NCBI GenBank assembly: GCA_003153935.1
Contig: PMCA01000011.1
Location: 68,670-132,669, forward strand
Origin: Elusimicrobiota bacterium
Lineage (GTDB): Bacteria > CAYTYR01 > UBA6262
Length of the DNA: 64,000 bases
Direction of reading: 5' to 3'
Made by a program: the position numbers and the translations under genes. This document shows, piece by piece, positions 41,992 through 54,880 of the stretch (its first letter is position 1; each line of letters begins with the position of its first letter). Under the pieces are notes generated by a model. The model did not search any database. It saw nothing but the letters and a program-made list of their open reading frames with translations, and had not been told where the DNA came from.

Positions 41992-42025
41992 AAAAAAACC
42001 CTTGCAGCATATTCTGCCGCAAGGG
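41992..42025 (-). terminator. Rho-independent terminator after jag
   Basis: Minus-strand stem CCCTTGCGGCA with TGCTGCAAGGG, loop GAATA, then TTTTTTT (41998-41992). It separates rpmH-rnpA-yidD-yidC-jag from mnmE. A second small palindrome (CTGACTA/TAGTCAG, 42043-42060) overlaps the jag stop. Confidence 0.85.
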
Positions 42026-42052
42026 CCATTTATATATGGTCCCTGACTATTT

Positions 42053-42727
42053 TTAGTCAGGTATGATAACGATCCTTCTAAAGGCGCCTTCCCCTTCGCT
42101 CTCTGTGCGCACCCCGGTGGTTTCTTTTAAGGCCAGGTGCACTATTCTCCTGTCATGCGCGCTCATCGGCTCCAGGACATCCTTGGCGCCGGACAGGCGT
42201 ACTTTTTCCGCCCGGCTAAGAGCCAGTTTTATTAAAGCCTCTTCACGACGGCCACGGTACCCTTCGGTGTCTACCACTATCTTATATTTATCTTCAATAG
42301 CTACGTCTTTAACCAGTCCGGCCTTGATCATCCGGTTAGCCATCAGGTTAACAATATACTGCAGAGCTTCCAGGGTCTGCCCTTTCTTCCCTATCAGCAG
42401 CGCGCTGTCGAGGCTTTCTATGCTGATAACAATATGCTCCGGCTTATGTTCAATGCAGGTGTCTCCGTCTATTTCCATCTTGGTTAATATATTATTAACG
42501 ATTTCGCGCGCCTTGATCGCCAGTTCGCCGCCACCCGCCTTAATTTCTTCCGTTTCTTTCATTATAACCTTCACTCGGGCCGGCGCTCCACCCATCAAGC
42601 CGAATAATCCCGCCTTGCCCTCGTCAATGATTTTTACCTCTACATCGTCCTGCTTGGCTTTTAGTTCGGTTAAAGCTTTTTGTATTGCTTCCTCTACGGT
42701 TTTCCCTTCTACTTCGATCTCTTTCAT
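42053..42727 (-). CDS. jag: Jag/KhpB, RNA-binding KH-R3H protein
   Basis: RNA-binding protein of 224 residues: Jag-N domain (about 1-52, VEGKTVEEAIQKALTEL, GLFGLMGG), KH domain (about 75-150, ALLIGKKGQTLEALQYIVN) and R3H domain (about 155-220, LEPMSAHDRRIVHLAL). It stands immediately behind yidC, as in most bacteria. Relatives affect cell division and small-RNA biology. Confidence 0.94.
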   Translation of the reverse strand: MKEIEVEGKTVEEAIQKALTELKAKQDDVEVKIIDEGKAGLFGLMGGAPARVKVIMKETEEIKAGGGELAIKAREIVNNILTKMEIDGDTCIEHKPEHIVISIESLDSALLIGKKGQTLEALQYIVNLMANRMIKAGLVKDVAIEDKYKIVVDTEGYRGRREEALIKLALSRAEKVRLSGAKDVLEPMSAHDRRIVHLALKETTGVRTESEGEGAFRRIVIIPD

Positions 42728-42751
42728 TTTAACCGCTCCTCGTATGCCTGC

Positions 42752-44314
42752 TTATTTTACCACTTCAACTTTGGCTTCCCGCTTATGGATAAAAAGGTAC
42801 TGCCCAGCCATGGAAACAATACTGTTGATGAACCAGTATAAAACCAGGCCGCTGGGCACGTTCCAAAAGAAAAACGTAAAAATTATCGGCATAAACATTA
42901 CCATCTTGGCCTGCTGAGGATCCACGTTGGACATCTTCTGTTGCAGCAGCATGGAAATACCCATCACCAGTGGCAGGATGTTTATATTAATACCGGCAAT
43001 AGCCGTCACTGTATCCGGCAGAGACAAGTCTTTTATCCAGAAAATAAAGGGGGCTTGACGCAGCTCAATCGTATATCTAATGGTGTTATATAAGGCGAAC
43101 AGGATGGGCATTTGCAGCAGCATCGGCAGACAGCCGCCAAAGGGATTGACTTTATGCGCCTTATACAGGTTCATTATCTCTATATTTAGTCTTTTGGCGT
43201 CATCTTTATACTTTTCCTGCAATTGCTTCATTAAGGGTTGCACACGCTGCATTTCTTTCATGGAGCGATAGCTCTTTAAAGTCAGGGGCAGCAATATTAT
43301 CTGCAGGATCAGGGTCAATATTACTATCGCCCAGCCATAATTGTGCACCATACCGTTAATGCCGTTAAGCACGTAATAGCAGAGCTTTTCACTGGGGCCA
43401 AAGCCGACGATACGTTCCAGATTGGGTGCTATTGTCTTCAGGGTCTTATATTCCTTAGGGCCGATATACAGGTCAACCGCATCTTTCTTGGTTTCTCCCG
43501 GCGCCAGGATGTATTCTTTTTGCACTAGTCCGACGCTAATCTTTTTGTCCTGGTTTTTATCGCTTACCACACCCTCGAAAATAGTTTGCGCGGGTAACAA
43601 GGTCGCGGCAAAATACTGGCTGCTCAAGGTGACCCAGGAAACCACGCCATTCTGCCCGGCGGGTTTTACGCCTTTTTGGAATTTCCCGTCGATCCAGGCC
43701 TCGGCATTATTGGTTTCGGCTTTGCTATTTAAGGGGTTTAGTCCCGGGCCCCAGCTTAAAGTATATCCCGGGATTTTGATGGGAGCGTTCCCTTTATTCT
43801 GAAAAATAGCGACGGTGCTGTGTAAATAACCTTCGCCCTTGAAAATATATTGCCTGGTGATCTCCAAGCCATTGGCTAATTGGATAGTCAGGGACAGGGT
43901 CTTGGTTTCGCCAGCTGAGACCTGCAGGCTTTCCTGGCCCGTATTATATTCCATCTCTGACAAGAATGGTTCCTGGCCAGTCAGTAAAGCCAGCGGTTTT
44001 TTCCCATTCAAAGTGTTGCTGGAGATCATGGTCAGCCATTTATTATCTTTATCTTTGATCTGCCAGCTCAGCAGGGAAGCTCCTCTGGTGCTGATGGCGA
44101 CCTTATTATTAGGAGTGTCAATTAAGATTGTTTTTTCACCGGTATTTTTAGGCGTAACCGGGGTACTGATAGCCTCGGGGGCGAGATTGGAGCTGGTCGC
44201 GGTCGCGGCAGGCGTCTTGGTGGCAGGGGGCGGTGTGCCAGCGGGCATTAAATACATAAAGGTCACGATAACCAGCATTGATAAAAACGTTGCTATTAAA
44301 GCTCTTTTTTCCAT
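42752..44314 (-). CDS. yidC: YidC membrane-protein insertase
   Basis: Insertase of 520 residues. Membrane helix 1 (about 5-23), a large periplasmic beta domain (about 50-320), typical of diderms, then the conserved five-helix core with WGWAIVILTLILQ-like NYGWAIVILTLI, RSMKEMQRVQPLMKQLQEKYK (the coiled cytoplasmic loop), GGCLPMLLQMPILFALY and QKMSN near the end. C-terminal tail basic. Followed by jag. Confidence 0.96.
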   Translation of the reverse strand: MEKRALIATFLSMLVIVTFMYLMPAGTPPPATKTPAATATSSNLAPEAISTPVTPKNTGEKTILIDTPNNKVAISTRGASLLSWQIKDKDNKWLTMISSNTLNGKKPLALLTGQEPFLSEMEYNTGQESLQVSAGETKTLSLTIQLANGLEITRQYIFKGEGYLHSTVAIFQNKGNAPIKIPGYTLSWGPGLNPLNSKAETNNAEAWIDGKFQKGVKPAGQNGVVSWVTLSSQYFAATLLPAQTIFEGVVSDKNQDKKISVGLVQKEYILAPGETKKDAVDLYIGPKEYKTLKTIAPNLERIVGFGPSEKLCYYVLNGINGMVHNYGWAIVILTLILQIILLPLTLKSYRSMKEMQRVQPLMKQLQEKYKDDAKRLNIEIMNLYKAHKVNPFGGCLPMLLQMPILFALYNTIRYTIELRQAPFIFWIKDLSLPDTVTAIAGININILPLVMGISMLLQQKMSNVDPQQAKMVMFMPIIFTFFFWNVPSGLVLYWFINSIVSMAGQYLFIHKREAKVEVVK

Positions 44315-44325
44315 TTTTTTTCCTT

Positions 44326-44538
44326 TTATTTTACTGGATCATGACCACCTGGATGAAAAGGGTGGCATTTCAGGATCCGTTTCACCCCTAAAAAACAACC
44401 TCGGGCGACCCCGTATTTTTCCACCGCCTCCAGGCAATATTGCGAGCAGGAAGGGGTGAACCGGCACGCTCGAGGGAAAAAGCGAGAAAAAGCTTGATAT
44501 ATCTTAATTAGGGCAATAACTGTTTTTCTGGCTAGCAT
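44326..44538 (-). CDS. yidD: YidD membrane-insertion factor
   Basis: Small protein of 70 residues from the ATG at 44538 (two bases after the rnpA stop). Amphipathic N-terminus, then the family signature [19 protein letters not shown] and [12 protein letters not shown]. Normal length for YidD. Sits between rnpA and yidC as is usual. Confidence 0.95.
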   Translation of the reverse strand: MLARKTVIALIKIYQAFSRFFPRACRFTPSCSQYCLEAVEKYGVARGCFLGVKRILKCHPFHPGGHDPVK

Positions 44539-44540
44539 GC

Positions 44541-44900
44541 TTATATTAGATGCGCTTTCTGGCAAAGGTCGATAAATGCCGGCTGGAGCATGGCTCCGGT
44601 AATTTTCCGCGCCGCCGGTTTCAGGACTAAAACTATCAGGGTGGGACTTTTTAGCCGGTGTTTATTCTGCCGGTAGGCCTCACGCAAGACCCGTTTCAGG
44701 TAATTTCTCTGAGGGGCCGAGCCAACCTTGCGCGAAGCTACGATTCCAAGCTTAGAACCTTCCGGGCCAGGCCCCGGGGCTTTTTTAAAATACATGATAA
44801 ACCAGGGCGCGCTATAACGCTTGCCTGTATTATATACATCGCTGAATTCTTTTTTCTTTTTGAGCCGTTCCAGACGGCTTAGGGTAAAAGCAAGGGACAT
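44541..44900 (-). CDS. rnpA: Ribonuclease P protein component
   Basis: Protein subunit of RNase P, 119 residues. The RNR motif region reads [20 protein letters not shown]; the N-terminal [15 protein letters not shown] and the CPxx-like [12 protein letters not shown] strand are typical. ATG is one base after the rpmH stop. The RNA subunit gene rnpB is not in the window. Confidence 0.95.
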   Translation of the reverse strand: MSLAFTLSRLERLKKKKEFSDVYNTGKRYSAPWFIMYFKKAPGPGPEGSKLGIVASRKVGSAPQRNYLKRVLREAYRQNKHRLKSPTLIVLVLKPAARKITGAMLQPAFIDLCQKAHLI

Positions 44901-44901
44901 T

Positions 44902-45036
44902 TTATACCGTTAATTTTTTTCTTCCTTTTTGTCGACGAGCTTTCAGGACCCGGCGTCCGCCGCGGGTTTTCATCCGCTTCCTGAAACCGTGGGTTTTTTT
45001 GCGTTTACGATTATTGGGTCTAAATGTAGGTAGCAT
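44902..45036 (-). CDS. rpmH: Ribosomal protein bL34
   Basis: 44 residues from the ATG at 45036 (ribosome site AGGAGG four bases before it). [19 protein letters not shown] and [15 protein letters not shown] are the L34 hallmarks. Start of the origin-left cluster; promoter at 45076-45104. Confidence 0.97.
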   Translation of the reverse strand: MLPTFRPNNRKRKKTHGFRKRMKTRGGRRVLKARRQKGRKKLTV

Positions 45037-45075
45037 TGTTCCTCCTAAGAAGTAACTTGCTTTTAACAATGTGCT

Positions 45076-45104
45076 AATATACCCCATTTAGCATTAATTG
45101 TCAA
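45076..45104 (-). promoter_or_regulatory. Predicted rpmH promoter
   Basis: Minus-strand TTGACA (45104-45099), 17-base spacer, TATATT (45081-45076). Near-consensus, as expected for a ribosomal protein gene. Confidence 0.8.
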
Positions 45105-45160
45105 GCGATAATCTGCATATTTATGCTCTTTATATGGTTATTATTCACATTATTTTTTTC

Positions 45161-45189
45161 TTGACTTATTATTGCTTTTTTAGTAAAAT
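45161..45189 (+). promoter_or_regulatory. Predicted dnaA promoter
   Basis: TTGACT at 45161-45166, 17-base spacer, TAAAAT at 45184-45189, 143 bases before the dnaA ATG. It diverges from the rpmH promoter across an AT-rich stretch. Confidence 0.75.
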
Positions 45190-45274
45190 ATGCCTGTGCT
45201 GAGAATAGCGCGTTCCATTTACCCTACAATTAGGATTTGGCCAAAAGCACTACATTATATAGAAAAGAACCAAC

Positions 45275-45306
45275 TTATCCACAATTGTGAATAATTCTGT
45301 GGATAA
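45275..45306. promoter_or_regulatory. Inverted pair of perfect DnaA boxes
   Basis: TTATCCACA at 45275-45283 (plus) and TGTGGATAA at 45298-45306 (minus orientation), 14 bases apart, between the dnaA promoter and start codon. Expected role is origin function and/or autoregulation of dnaA. The rest of 45105-45274 holds AT-rich sequence and no further exact box that I can see. Confidence 0.85.
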
Positions 45307-45331
45307 CATTTTTTATAGGGGCTCCTTTAGT

Positions 45332-46699
45332 ATGGCAATAACTCCGCAAGAAGCTTGGGAATCGACAATAAATGATCTAAAAGGCTCTTTGGAAGAAGAG
45401 GTTTTTGATCTGTGGGTAAAGCCTACAAAGTACGTCTCTTTTGAGGGTGGGGTGCTGAATCTGGAGGTACCTAACAAGTTTTTCCAGGAATGGCTGACAG
45501 AACACCTTTTACGGCAAACCGTCGATGTTTTTTCGAAACATATCGACGCTGAAACCCAGGTTTCTTTAAAATTTAATATTTCTTCCGCTTACCAGGACCC
45601 GGCGGGCCAGATCAAAAAGGAAGCTATTGAGCCTTTGCCGACCACTAACACGGAAACAAAGTTCGATGATCCGCGTTTTAATCCAAAATATACTTTTGAG
45701 ACTTTTGTTATCGGTCCCAGTAACCGTTTTGCCCAGGCGGCCTCACAAGCTGTGGCCAAAGAGCCCGGTAAAGCTTATAATCCGCTATTTATTTATGGCG
45801 GCGTAGGGTTAGGAAAGACCCATTTGTTACACTGTATAGGCCATTTTATTAAGACCAATTATCCTAATTTACGCCTTCTATATATCACCAGCGAACATTT
45901 CGTTAATGAATTCATCGATTCTATCCGGTATTCCAAGCCAACCGAATTCCGGACCAAATACCGCAATGTGGATGTGCTGCTGGTTGACGACGTACAGTTC
46001 TTTGGCGGTAAAAATAGTTCCCAGGAAGGGTTTTTTCATACTTTTAACGCTCTTTATGAAACCCATAAGCAGCTGGTGTTTTCCAGCGACCGGCCGCCTA
46101 AAGAGATTCCAGATCTGGAAGAACGGCTCACCTCGCGTTTTGAATGGGGCCTGGTTACCGATATCCAGCCGCCTGACCTTGAAACCAGGATAGCTATATT
46201 GCGCCGTAAGCTGGAAGTGGAGAAGGTTAGCGTTCCGGATGATGTCTTAATGTTCATTGCTACCAGGATCAAATCTAATATTCGCGAGTTGGAAGGGGCT
46301 TTGATCAGGATCGTAGCCTTTTCCTCTCTTACCGGCAGGCGGATTAACCTGGATCTGGCGGAAGAAATCCTGCGGGACCTGGTCCCGGCCAGAGAATTAG
46401 AGCCGAACGTGACCATTGAACAAATTCAAAAGGTGGTCGCGCGCCAGTTCAACATCGACATCCGGGATATGGTAAGCAGAAGAAGAACCGATGCCATCGC
46501 TTATCCCCGTCAGATCGCCATGTATTTAGCTCGCAGCCTGACTGAGTTGTCTTTGCCTGAGATCGGAGCGGCTTTTGGCGGTCGTGATCATACCACCGTA
46601 CTGTATGCGTACGAAAAAATCAGCGGGAAGGTCAACACTGACCCGTTTTTCGCGGCTTTGATAAATAAGATCATAATGGAGATAAAGAATAAGATATGA
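45332..46699 (+). CDS. dnaA: Chromosomal replication initiator DnaA
   Basis: AAA+ initiator of 455 residues from the ATG at 45332; the open frame extends 45 bases upstream through a DnaA box, which argues against the longer start. Domain I (1-75), linker II, AAA+ domain with Walker A YGGVGLGKTHLL and Walker B LLVDDVQFF, and C-terminal DNA-binding domain with GRDHTTVLYAYEKI for DnaA-box recognition. Domain I motif WESTINDLKGSL is normal. Confidence 0.97.
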   Translation: MAITPQEAWESTINDLKGSLEEEVFDLWVKPTKYVSFEGGVLNLEVPNKFFQEWLTEHLLRQTVDVFSKHIDAETQVSLKFNISSAYQDPAGQIKKEAIEPLPTTNTETKFDDPRFNPKYTFETFVIGPSNRFAQAASQAVAKEPGKAYNPLFIYGGVGLGKTHLLHCIGHFIKTNYPNLRLLYITSEHFVNEFIDSIRYSKPTEFRTKYRNVDVLLVDDVQFFGGKNSSQEGFFHTFNALYETHKQLVFSSDRPPKEIPDLEERLTSRFEWGLVTDIQPPDLETRIAILRRKLEVEKVSVPDDVLMFIATRIKSNIRELEGALIRIVAFSSLTGRRINLDLAEEILRDLVPARELEPNVTIEQIQKVVARQFNIDIRDMVSRRRTDAIAYPRQIAMYLARSLTELSLPEIGAAFGGRDHTTVLYAYEKISGKVNTDPFFAALINKIIMEIKNKI

Positions 46700-46903
46700 G
46701 TAACTTGGCTTTTCTGTTAGTAAGACGGTTTATTTGGTTTTTTTTCTAACAGTGTTCATAAAACAGGTCTTTATCAACTTTTTAAAACTAATGTCTTTTG
46801 TATATTTATCAAAGCTTTTGCCGCTTATCAACATATTTGAGCGCTTATTAATATTATTGTTACTGCTTTGTATATAAGTTATATATATTAAAAGGAGGAA
46901 AGT
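46700..46903. other. AT-rich dnaA-dnaN intergenic region, candidate oriC module
   Basis: 204 bases without a gene, strongly AT-rich, with three or four same-direction near-DnaA boxes: TTATCAACT (46771), TTATCAAAG (46806), TTATCAACA (46825) and the weaker TTATTAATA (46845), the last three about 19-20 bases apart. A run TTTTTTTTC near 46739 follows dnaA without a good stem. AT-rich unwinding sequence continues to the dnaN ribosome site at 46892. With the box pair upstream of dnaA this would be a two-part origin as in Bacillus. Confidence 0.65.
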
Positions 46904-48019
46904 ATGAAGATCGTATGCTCCCAGGCAGATTTACTAAAAGGGGTTCAAAGCGTCCAAGCGATCATCTCATCACGAGCTAGTTTACCGGTATTATCAAATA
47001 TTTTATTAGAAACCCAAAAAGATAAATTAAAATTAGCCGCCACAGACCTTGAAGTTGGTATTAAAACGGAGATCCCCACAGAAATACTAAAAGAAGGCTC
47101 TATTACCATACCAGCCAAGATATTATTTGATATAGTAAGGGAATTACCCAACCAGGATATACAGCTGGAAGTGACCAATGAATATAAGATCATACTATCC
47201 TGCGGCAAAATAATCTTTAAGATAATGGGCTTGCCAAAAGACGAATTCCCTATTATTCCTGATTTTAAAGAGGATAATGCTTTCACTATTTCCGCCGGGT
47301 TGCTTAAAGAAATGATCCAAAAGACAATTTTTGCCATCTCTAATGATGAAACCAGGTATATTTTAACCGGGGTCCTGGTACAAACCAGCAACGGCAATAT
47401 GGAAATGATAGCTACGGATGGGCGCCGGTTATCCTATATTAATGGTGGCAAACTGGATAAACAGGGTAAAAACAAACTGGATGTTATAGTGCCGTCTAAG
47501 GCCTTGCGTGAAGCCAGCCGCCTGATAGGGGAAAAGGAAACCGGGGATAAGGACCTGGTGAAAATAGAGCTTACGGAAAACCAGATCGCTTTAAAATTAG
47601 ATTCTACCGTGTTGGTATCGCGCCTGGTGGAGGGGAAATTCCCCAATTATAAGCAGGTTATTCCCAAAGATCACAGCACCAGCGTGACCTTGGATACGGA
47701 AAAACTGTTAAATGCGGTGAAAAGAGTATCCCTGTTGTCTCCGGAAAAGGCGGAGTCGGTGAAACTGCAGTTTATCAAAGAGAAATTAATTATCTCTTCC
47801 ATGGCCCAAGGATTAGGGGAGGCGCAAGAAGAACTCGAGATCGATTATAAGGGCGCGAACCTGGAAACAGCGTATAATCCCAAGTATTTAATGGATGTGC
47901 TCAAAGTTATCAAAGCCGGACAGATAGAAGTTGAGCTAAGCAATGCCATGAGCCCCGGCGTGATCAAACCCAAGAGCGGGGAAGAGTACCTCTATGTCAT
48001 AATGCCGATGCGGCTGTAG
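46904..48019 (+). CDS. dnaN: DNA polymerase III beta sliding clamp
   Basis: Clamp of 371 residues, three similar domains of about 120 residues each (first: MKIVCSQADLLKGVQSVQ; second from about 128; third from about 250). C-terminal VIMPMRL is the normal end. AAAGGAGGAAAGT ribosome site. Follows the candidate origin and precedes recF by two bases. Confidence 0.97.
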   Translation: MKIVCSQADLLKGVQSVQAIISSRASLPVLSNILLETQKDKLKLAATDLEVGIKTEIPTEILKEGSITIPAKILFDIVRELPNQDIQLEVTNEYKIILSCGKIIFKIMGLPKDEFPIIPDFKEDNAFTISAGLLKEMIQKTIFAISNDETRYILTGVLVQTSNGNMEMIATDGRRLSYINGGKLDKQGKNKLDVIVPSKALREASRLIGEKETGDKDLVKIELTENQIALKLDSTVLVSRLVEGKFPNYKQVIPKDHSTSVTLDTEKLLNAVKRVSLLSPEKAESVKLQFIKEKLIISSMAQGLGEAQEELEIDYKGANLETAYNPKYLMDVLKVIKAGQIEVELSNAMSPGVIKPKSGEEYLYVIMPMRL

Positions 48020-48021
48020 GT

Positions 48022-49123
48022 ATGTATTTAAAATCATTGGGGTTACAGAATATACGCAACTATGAAAAAATTGAATTAAACTTTGCTCCGGGGATCAATC
48101 TCTTTATCGGGCCTAACGGTTCCGGCAAGAGTAATTTACTGGAAGCTATATATTTTTTGCACACGGGACGCTCTATCCGGGTGATGAACGAGCAGGAGAT
48201 CATTCGTTGGGGCGAAACTGAGGCCTATATCAGGGGAGAAGTGGATAATGGCAACGGCCTCCGGCGCGTAGGGATCGGGCTGAACTCAGACCGGGATAAA
48301 GAGATACAACTGGATAAAAAAAATCTCAACGGGCCGGGCGAACTCAGGAATGCTGTCCCGGAAGTGCTGTTAACCAATAAAGACGGGGAACTGATAAGCG
48401 GCGAACCGGTACTGCGGCGAGCCTATTTAAATCAGTGCCTGTTGGCCATCGAGCCGGAATACAGCTATCAACTGCTAAAACTGAAAAAGATACTGATCTC
48501 CCGGAACGAGATCCTACGGCAGATAAGGGATGAGAGACAAAAACAGGACACCCTGACAGTCTGGAACCAGAGTCTGGAGGAAGTTTCCGGATTCATCACA
48601 AAAAAACGCCGGGAAATAATACAGCGGCTTCAGGAAATAGCTAACGGGCTGTTGCAGAGACTTAATCCTGACAGCGTAAGAAATATAAAACTGGATTATA
48701 AGACTAATTGCCCGGAAGACCCGAAAGCCTGGGCCAACTTGTGGCTGATGATACAGGGCGAGGAAGTAAAACAGGCCCGCACATTGGTGGGGCCGCAGCG
48801 CGACGACGTGGAGATCGGGGTGGAAAAGGACAAGAAGAACGTGCACCTGCGGTTATTCGGGTCCCAGGGAGAACAAACCCTTACCGCCTATGTGCTAAAA
48901 TTGAGCCAGGCAGAGATCATAAAAGAAGACAAGAAGCAGAAACCGATAATCCTGGCCGATGATATCTTCGCGGAAATAGATGAAAACACTCAGCGCAAAG
49001 TGCTGAGTTATTTCCAGGAAACGGAGCAGGTGTTTTTGACTGCGACCGATCTGGACAGGATAAAGAACCTGCCGACGCCTAACCAGGTGTTCCGGGTCAG
49101 CGGCAATGAATGCGTGCGGGTCA

Positions 49124-49146
<23 letters not shown>
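48022..49146 (+). CDS. recF: RecF recombination mediator ATPase
   Basis: SMC-like ATPase of 374 residues acting at single-strand gaps. Walker A GPNGSGKSNLLEAIY near residue 32, signature region RTLVGPQRDD, and Walker B PIILADDIFAEID. Overlaps the following DciA-like gene by 23 bases. dnaA-dnaN-recF order is conserved. Confidence 0.95.
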
Positions 49147-51935
<2,789 letters not shown>

Positions 51936-51965
51936 ATATTATTAATTTCGAGGAGAAGAGATTAA

Positions 51966-54440
51966 ATGGCGGAAGCATTTAAGGAAAATATCGTACCCCG
52001 TAATATAGAAGAGGAGATGAAATCCTCCTACATAGATTATTCCATGAGCGTGATCGTCGGACGCGCCCTCCCGGACGTGCGGGACGGTTTAAAGCCGGTC
52101 CATCGGCGCATTTTATACGCCATGAAAGAATTGGGGCTGGTCCATAATAAGGCCTACCGCAAAAGCGCTACGGTCGTCGGTGACGTGCTCGGTAAATATC
52201 ACCCGCACGGGGATATGGCGGTCTATGATTCGATCGTACGCATGGCCCAGGATTTTTCGCTGCGCTATCCTTTAATAGATGGGCAAGGGAATTTTGGATC
52301 CATCGACGGTGATCCGGCGGCGGCTTACAGATATACGGAAGTTCGTATGGCCGCGCTGGCGGAAGAATTACTGAAGGATATTGATAAGAATACGGTGGAT
52401 TTCGCGCCGACCTTTGACAACTATAGGGAAGAACCACTGGTATTGCCGGCGGCTTTCCCCAATCTGCTGGTCAACGGCTCCAGCGGTATCGCAGTGGGCA
52501 TGGCCACGAATATCCCGCCGCATAATTTAGGCGAAGTGATCGATGCGATCATTTGCCTGATCGAAACTCCGGAAGCGGATATAAAAGAATTGATGAAGTA
52601 TATTAAAGGGCCTGATTTCCCGACTGCGGCCACTATCCGCGGTAAAGGAGGTATCCGGGACGCTTATATGACCGGGCGCGGCTCGGTTATGTTGCAGGCT
52701 GTGGTGGAGACCGAGGACATAGGTAACGGTAAAGAAGCTATTATTGTTAAGGAGCTGCCGTACCAGGTAAACAAAGCCACTTTGCTCGAAACTATCGCCG
52801 ACCTGGTCAAGGACAAGAAGATCGAGGGCATTTCCGATCTGCGCGATGAATCTGACCGCGAAGGCATCAGGGTAGTTATTGAGCTGAAACGCGATGCCAA
52901 CACCGAACTTATCCTGAACCAGCTCTTCAAGCATACCCAGTTACAAACTTCATTCGGCATCATCATGCTGGCCCTGGTCAATAACCGGCCGCGTGTACTT
53001 AACCTTAAAGAGATGCTGGTTTATTACCTGCGCCACCGGCAGGAAGTAACGATACGGCGCACCAAGTTCGATTTGGCAAAAGCCGAGGCACGGGCGCATA
53101 TTTTGGAAGGCTTGAAGATCGCCGTTGACAATATTAATAAAGTAGTCAAGATCATAAAAGAATCTAAGGACGTGGATGAGGCGCGGGAAGGGCTGATGAC
53201 TACTTTTGGCTTATCCAAGATACAGGCCCAGGCTATTCTGGACATGCGCCTGCAACAGCTGACCGGACTGGAACTGGAAAAACTGGAACGTGAATACCTG
53301 GAATTATTAAAAACCATCGAACGGCTGAAAGCTATTCTGGCCGATCCTAAAAAAGTGCTGGCGTTGATAAAGGAAGAATTGCTGCAGATCAAGGAAAAAT
53401 ATGACGACAAGCGCCGGACCAAGATCATCGCCCAGGAAGCGGAAGATCTTTCCATGGAGGACTTGATCGAAGAGGAATCCGTGGCTGTGACCATCTCGCA
53501 CGCCGGCTACGTTAAGCGTATACCGGCCTCCACTTACCACGCCCAGAATCGCGGCGGTAAAGGCGTAACCGGGGTCACTACGCGCGAGGATGATTTCATC
53601 GAGGACGTGTTTGTCACCTCCACGCACGATTATATGCTGCTCTTCAGCAATATCGGGAGGGTTTATTGGATAAAGGTATATGAGATCCCGGAGGGCGGAC
53701 GCGTGGCCAAAGGCAAGGCCATAGTCAATTTGGTCAAGCTATCCAAGCCCGATGAAATGGTGACCGCGGCTATTACCATTCATGATTTCAACAAGGAGAA
53801 CGTTTTCCTGATGATGATAACCAAGCAAGGGACGGTAAAAAAGACACCCTTGAGCGAATACAGCAATCCACGGGCCGGAGGCATTATCGCCATTAATCTG
53901 GAAGACAGCGATGAACTGATGGGCGTTAAAATGACTGACGGCTCTCAGGAGATAATTATCGGCACGCGCGACGGGCTGGCCATCCATTTCAAAGAAGAAG
54001 AAGTCAGGCCGATCGGCCGGGTGGGTAAGGGAGTGCGGGGTATAGAACTGCGCAAAGAAGACCAGGTCGTCGGCATGGAAGTGGTGAAAAAAGAAGAGAT
54101 CATCCTGGTAGCAACGGAAAATGGCTACGGCAAAAAAACCAAGGTTAAGGAATACCGGATACAAAGCCGCGGCGGCAAGGGCGTGATCAATATTAAAGCT
54201 AACGAGCGTAACGGCAGGGTTATCAGCATTAAGAGGGTTTCCGATAACGACGATATCATGGTCATCACCCAAAAGGGTGTCGTGAACCGTCAGCCGGTAA
54301 AGGCTATCTCCACGATGGGTCGTAATACTCAAGGGGTAAGGCTCATTAAATTGCAGGAGGGGGACAGGCTGGTATCCGTAGCCAGAATGATACACGAGTC
54401 GGAAGTGCCTAAGGACGAACAGGATGATAAAAAAGTTTGA
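51966..54440 (+). CDS. gyrA: DNA gyrase subunit A
   Basis: Gyrase cleavage subunit of 824 residues. N-terminal breakage-reunion domain with catalytic Tyr in [10 protein letters not shown] near 123, six-bladed C-terminal pinwheel with the GyrA-box-like QSRGGKGV at about 737. Residue equivalent to E. coli Ser83 is Met84 ([10 protein letters not shown]) while the Asp87 equivalent is kept. Ends in an acidic DEQDDKKV tail. Overlaps the archease-like gene by 17 bases. Confidence 0.97.
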   Translation: MAEAFKENIVPRNIEEEMKSSYIDYSMSVIVGRALPDVRDGLKPVHRRILYAMKELGLVHNKAYRKSATVVGDVLGKYHPHGDMAVYDSIVRMAQDFSLRYPLIDGQGNFGSIDGDPAAAYRYTEVRMAALAEELLKDIDKNTVDFAPTFDNYREEPLVLPAAFPNLLVNGSSGIAVGMATNIPPHNLGEVIDAIICLIETPEADIKELMKYIKGPDFPTAATIRGKGGIRDAYMTGRGSVMLQAVVETEDIGNGKEAIIVKELPYQVNKATLLETIADLVKDKKIEGISDLRDESDREGIRVVIELKRDANTELILNQLFKHTQLQTSFGIIMLALVNNRPRVLNLKEMLVYYLRHRQEVTIRRTKFDLAKAEARAHILEGLKIAVDNINKVVKIIKESKDVDEAREGLMTTFGLSKIQAQAILDMRLQQLTGLELEKLEREYLELLKTIERLKAILADPKKVLALIKEELLQIKEKYDDKRRTKIIAQEAEDLSMEDLIEEESVAVTISHAGYVKRIPASTYHAQNRGGKGVTGVTTREDDFIEDVFVTSTHDYMLLFSNIGRVYWIKVYEIPEGGRVAKGKAIVNLVKLSKPDEMVTAAITIHDFNKENVFLMMITKQGTVKKTPLSEYSNPRAGGIIAINLEDSDELMGVKMTDGSQEIIIGTRDGLAIHFKEEEVRPIGRVGKGVRGIELRKEDQVVGMEVVKKEEIILVATENGYGKKTKVKEYRIQSRGGKGVINIKANERNGRVISIKRVSDNDDIMVITQKGVVNRQPVKAISTMGRNTQGVRLIKLQEGDRLVSVARMIHESEVPKDEQDDKKV

Positions 54441-54867
54441 GCCGATCGACCAATACAGCGATTCCGAGCTGGGCCTGATAGTTAACGGTGATGACCTGCA
54501 GCAGCTGTATTACCATGCGACCATCGGGATGCTGAAGATGATCTCCGATACCAACAAGGTCAGAGAGTTGACCAAGGTTAAGATCCAGGCCCAGGGCTCC
54601 AGCAAAGAAGAAACCCTGGTTAATTTCCTGAACGCGGTCCTGAACCAGGTCAATAATAATGATATGCAATTCGCCGCGGTTATGATAACCTACGCCGATT
54701 TGAACAGCATCGAAGCGGAGTTAAAGGGCGAAGAATATAACCGTAATAAACACGATAAAAAAGGAACTATTAAAAGAGTGATCTTTCGCGATGTAACCAT
54801 TAAAAAAACCGCCCAGGAAGTCAACGGACCGCTGGTATGGCACACCGAATTACATTTCGCAGTATAA
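54424..54867 (+). CDS. Archease-like protein with altered acidic residues
   Basis: 147 residues with the archease fold pattern: a start [39 protein letters not shown], a linker with [23 protein letters not shown] and [11 protein letters not shown], closing HTELHFAV. Archease activates the RtcB RNA ligase in other organisms. The usual HTAD(I/V)G metal motif reads SDSELGL here and the final Asp of the family is Ala, so canonical metal binding is doubtful. No rtcB in the window. It overlaps gyrA by 17 bases and precedes serS by 13. Confidence 0.8.
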   Translation: MIKKFEPIDQYSDSELGLIVNGDDLQQLYYHATIGMLKMISDTNKVRELTKVKIQAQGSSKEETLVNFLNAVLNQVNNNDMQFAAVMITYADLNSIEAELKGEEYNRNKHDKKGTIKRVIFRDVTIKKTAQEVNGPLVWHTELHFAV

Positions 54868-54880
54868 AGAGGGCAAGACC

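Noticed and set aside
54868-54880. T-box or other riboswitch before serS
   Set aside because: Only 13 bases separate serS from the preceding gene.
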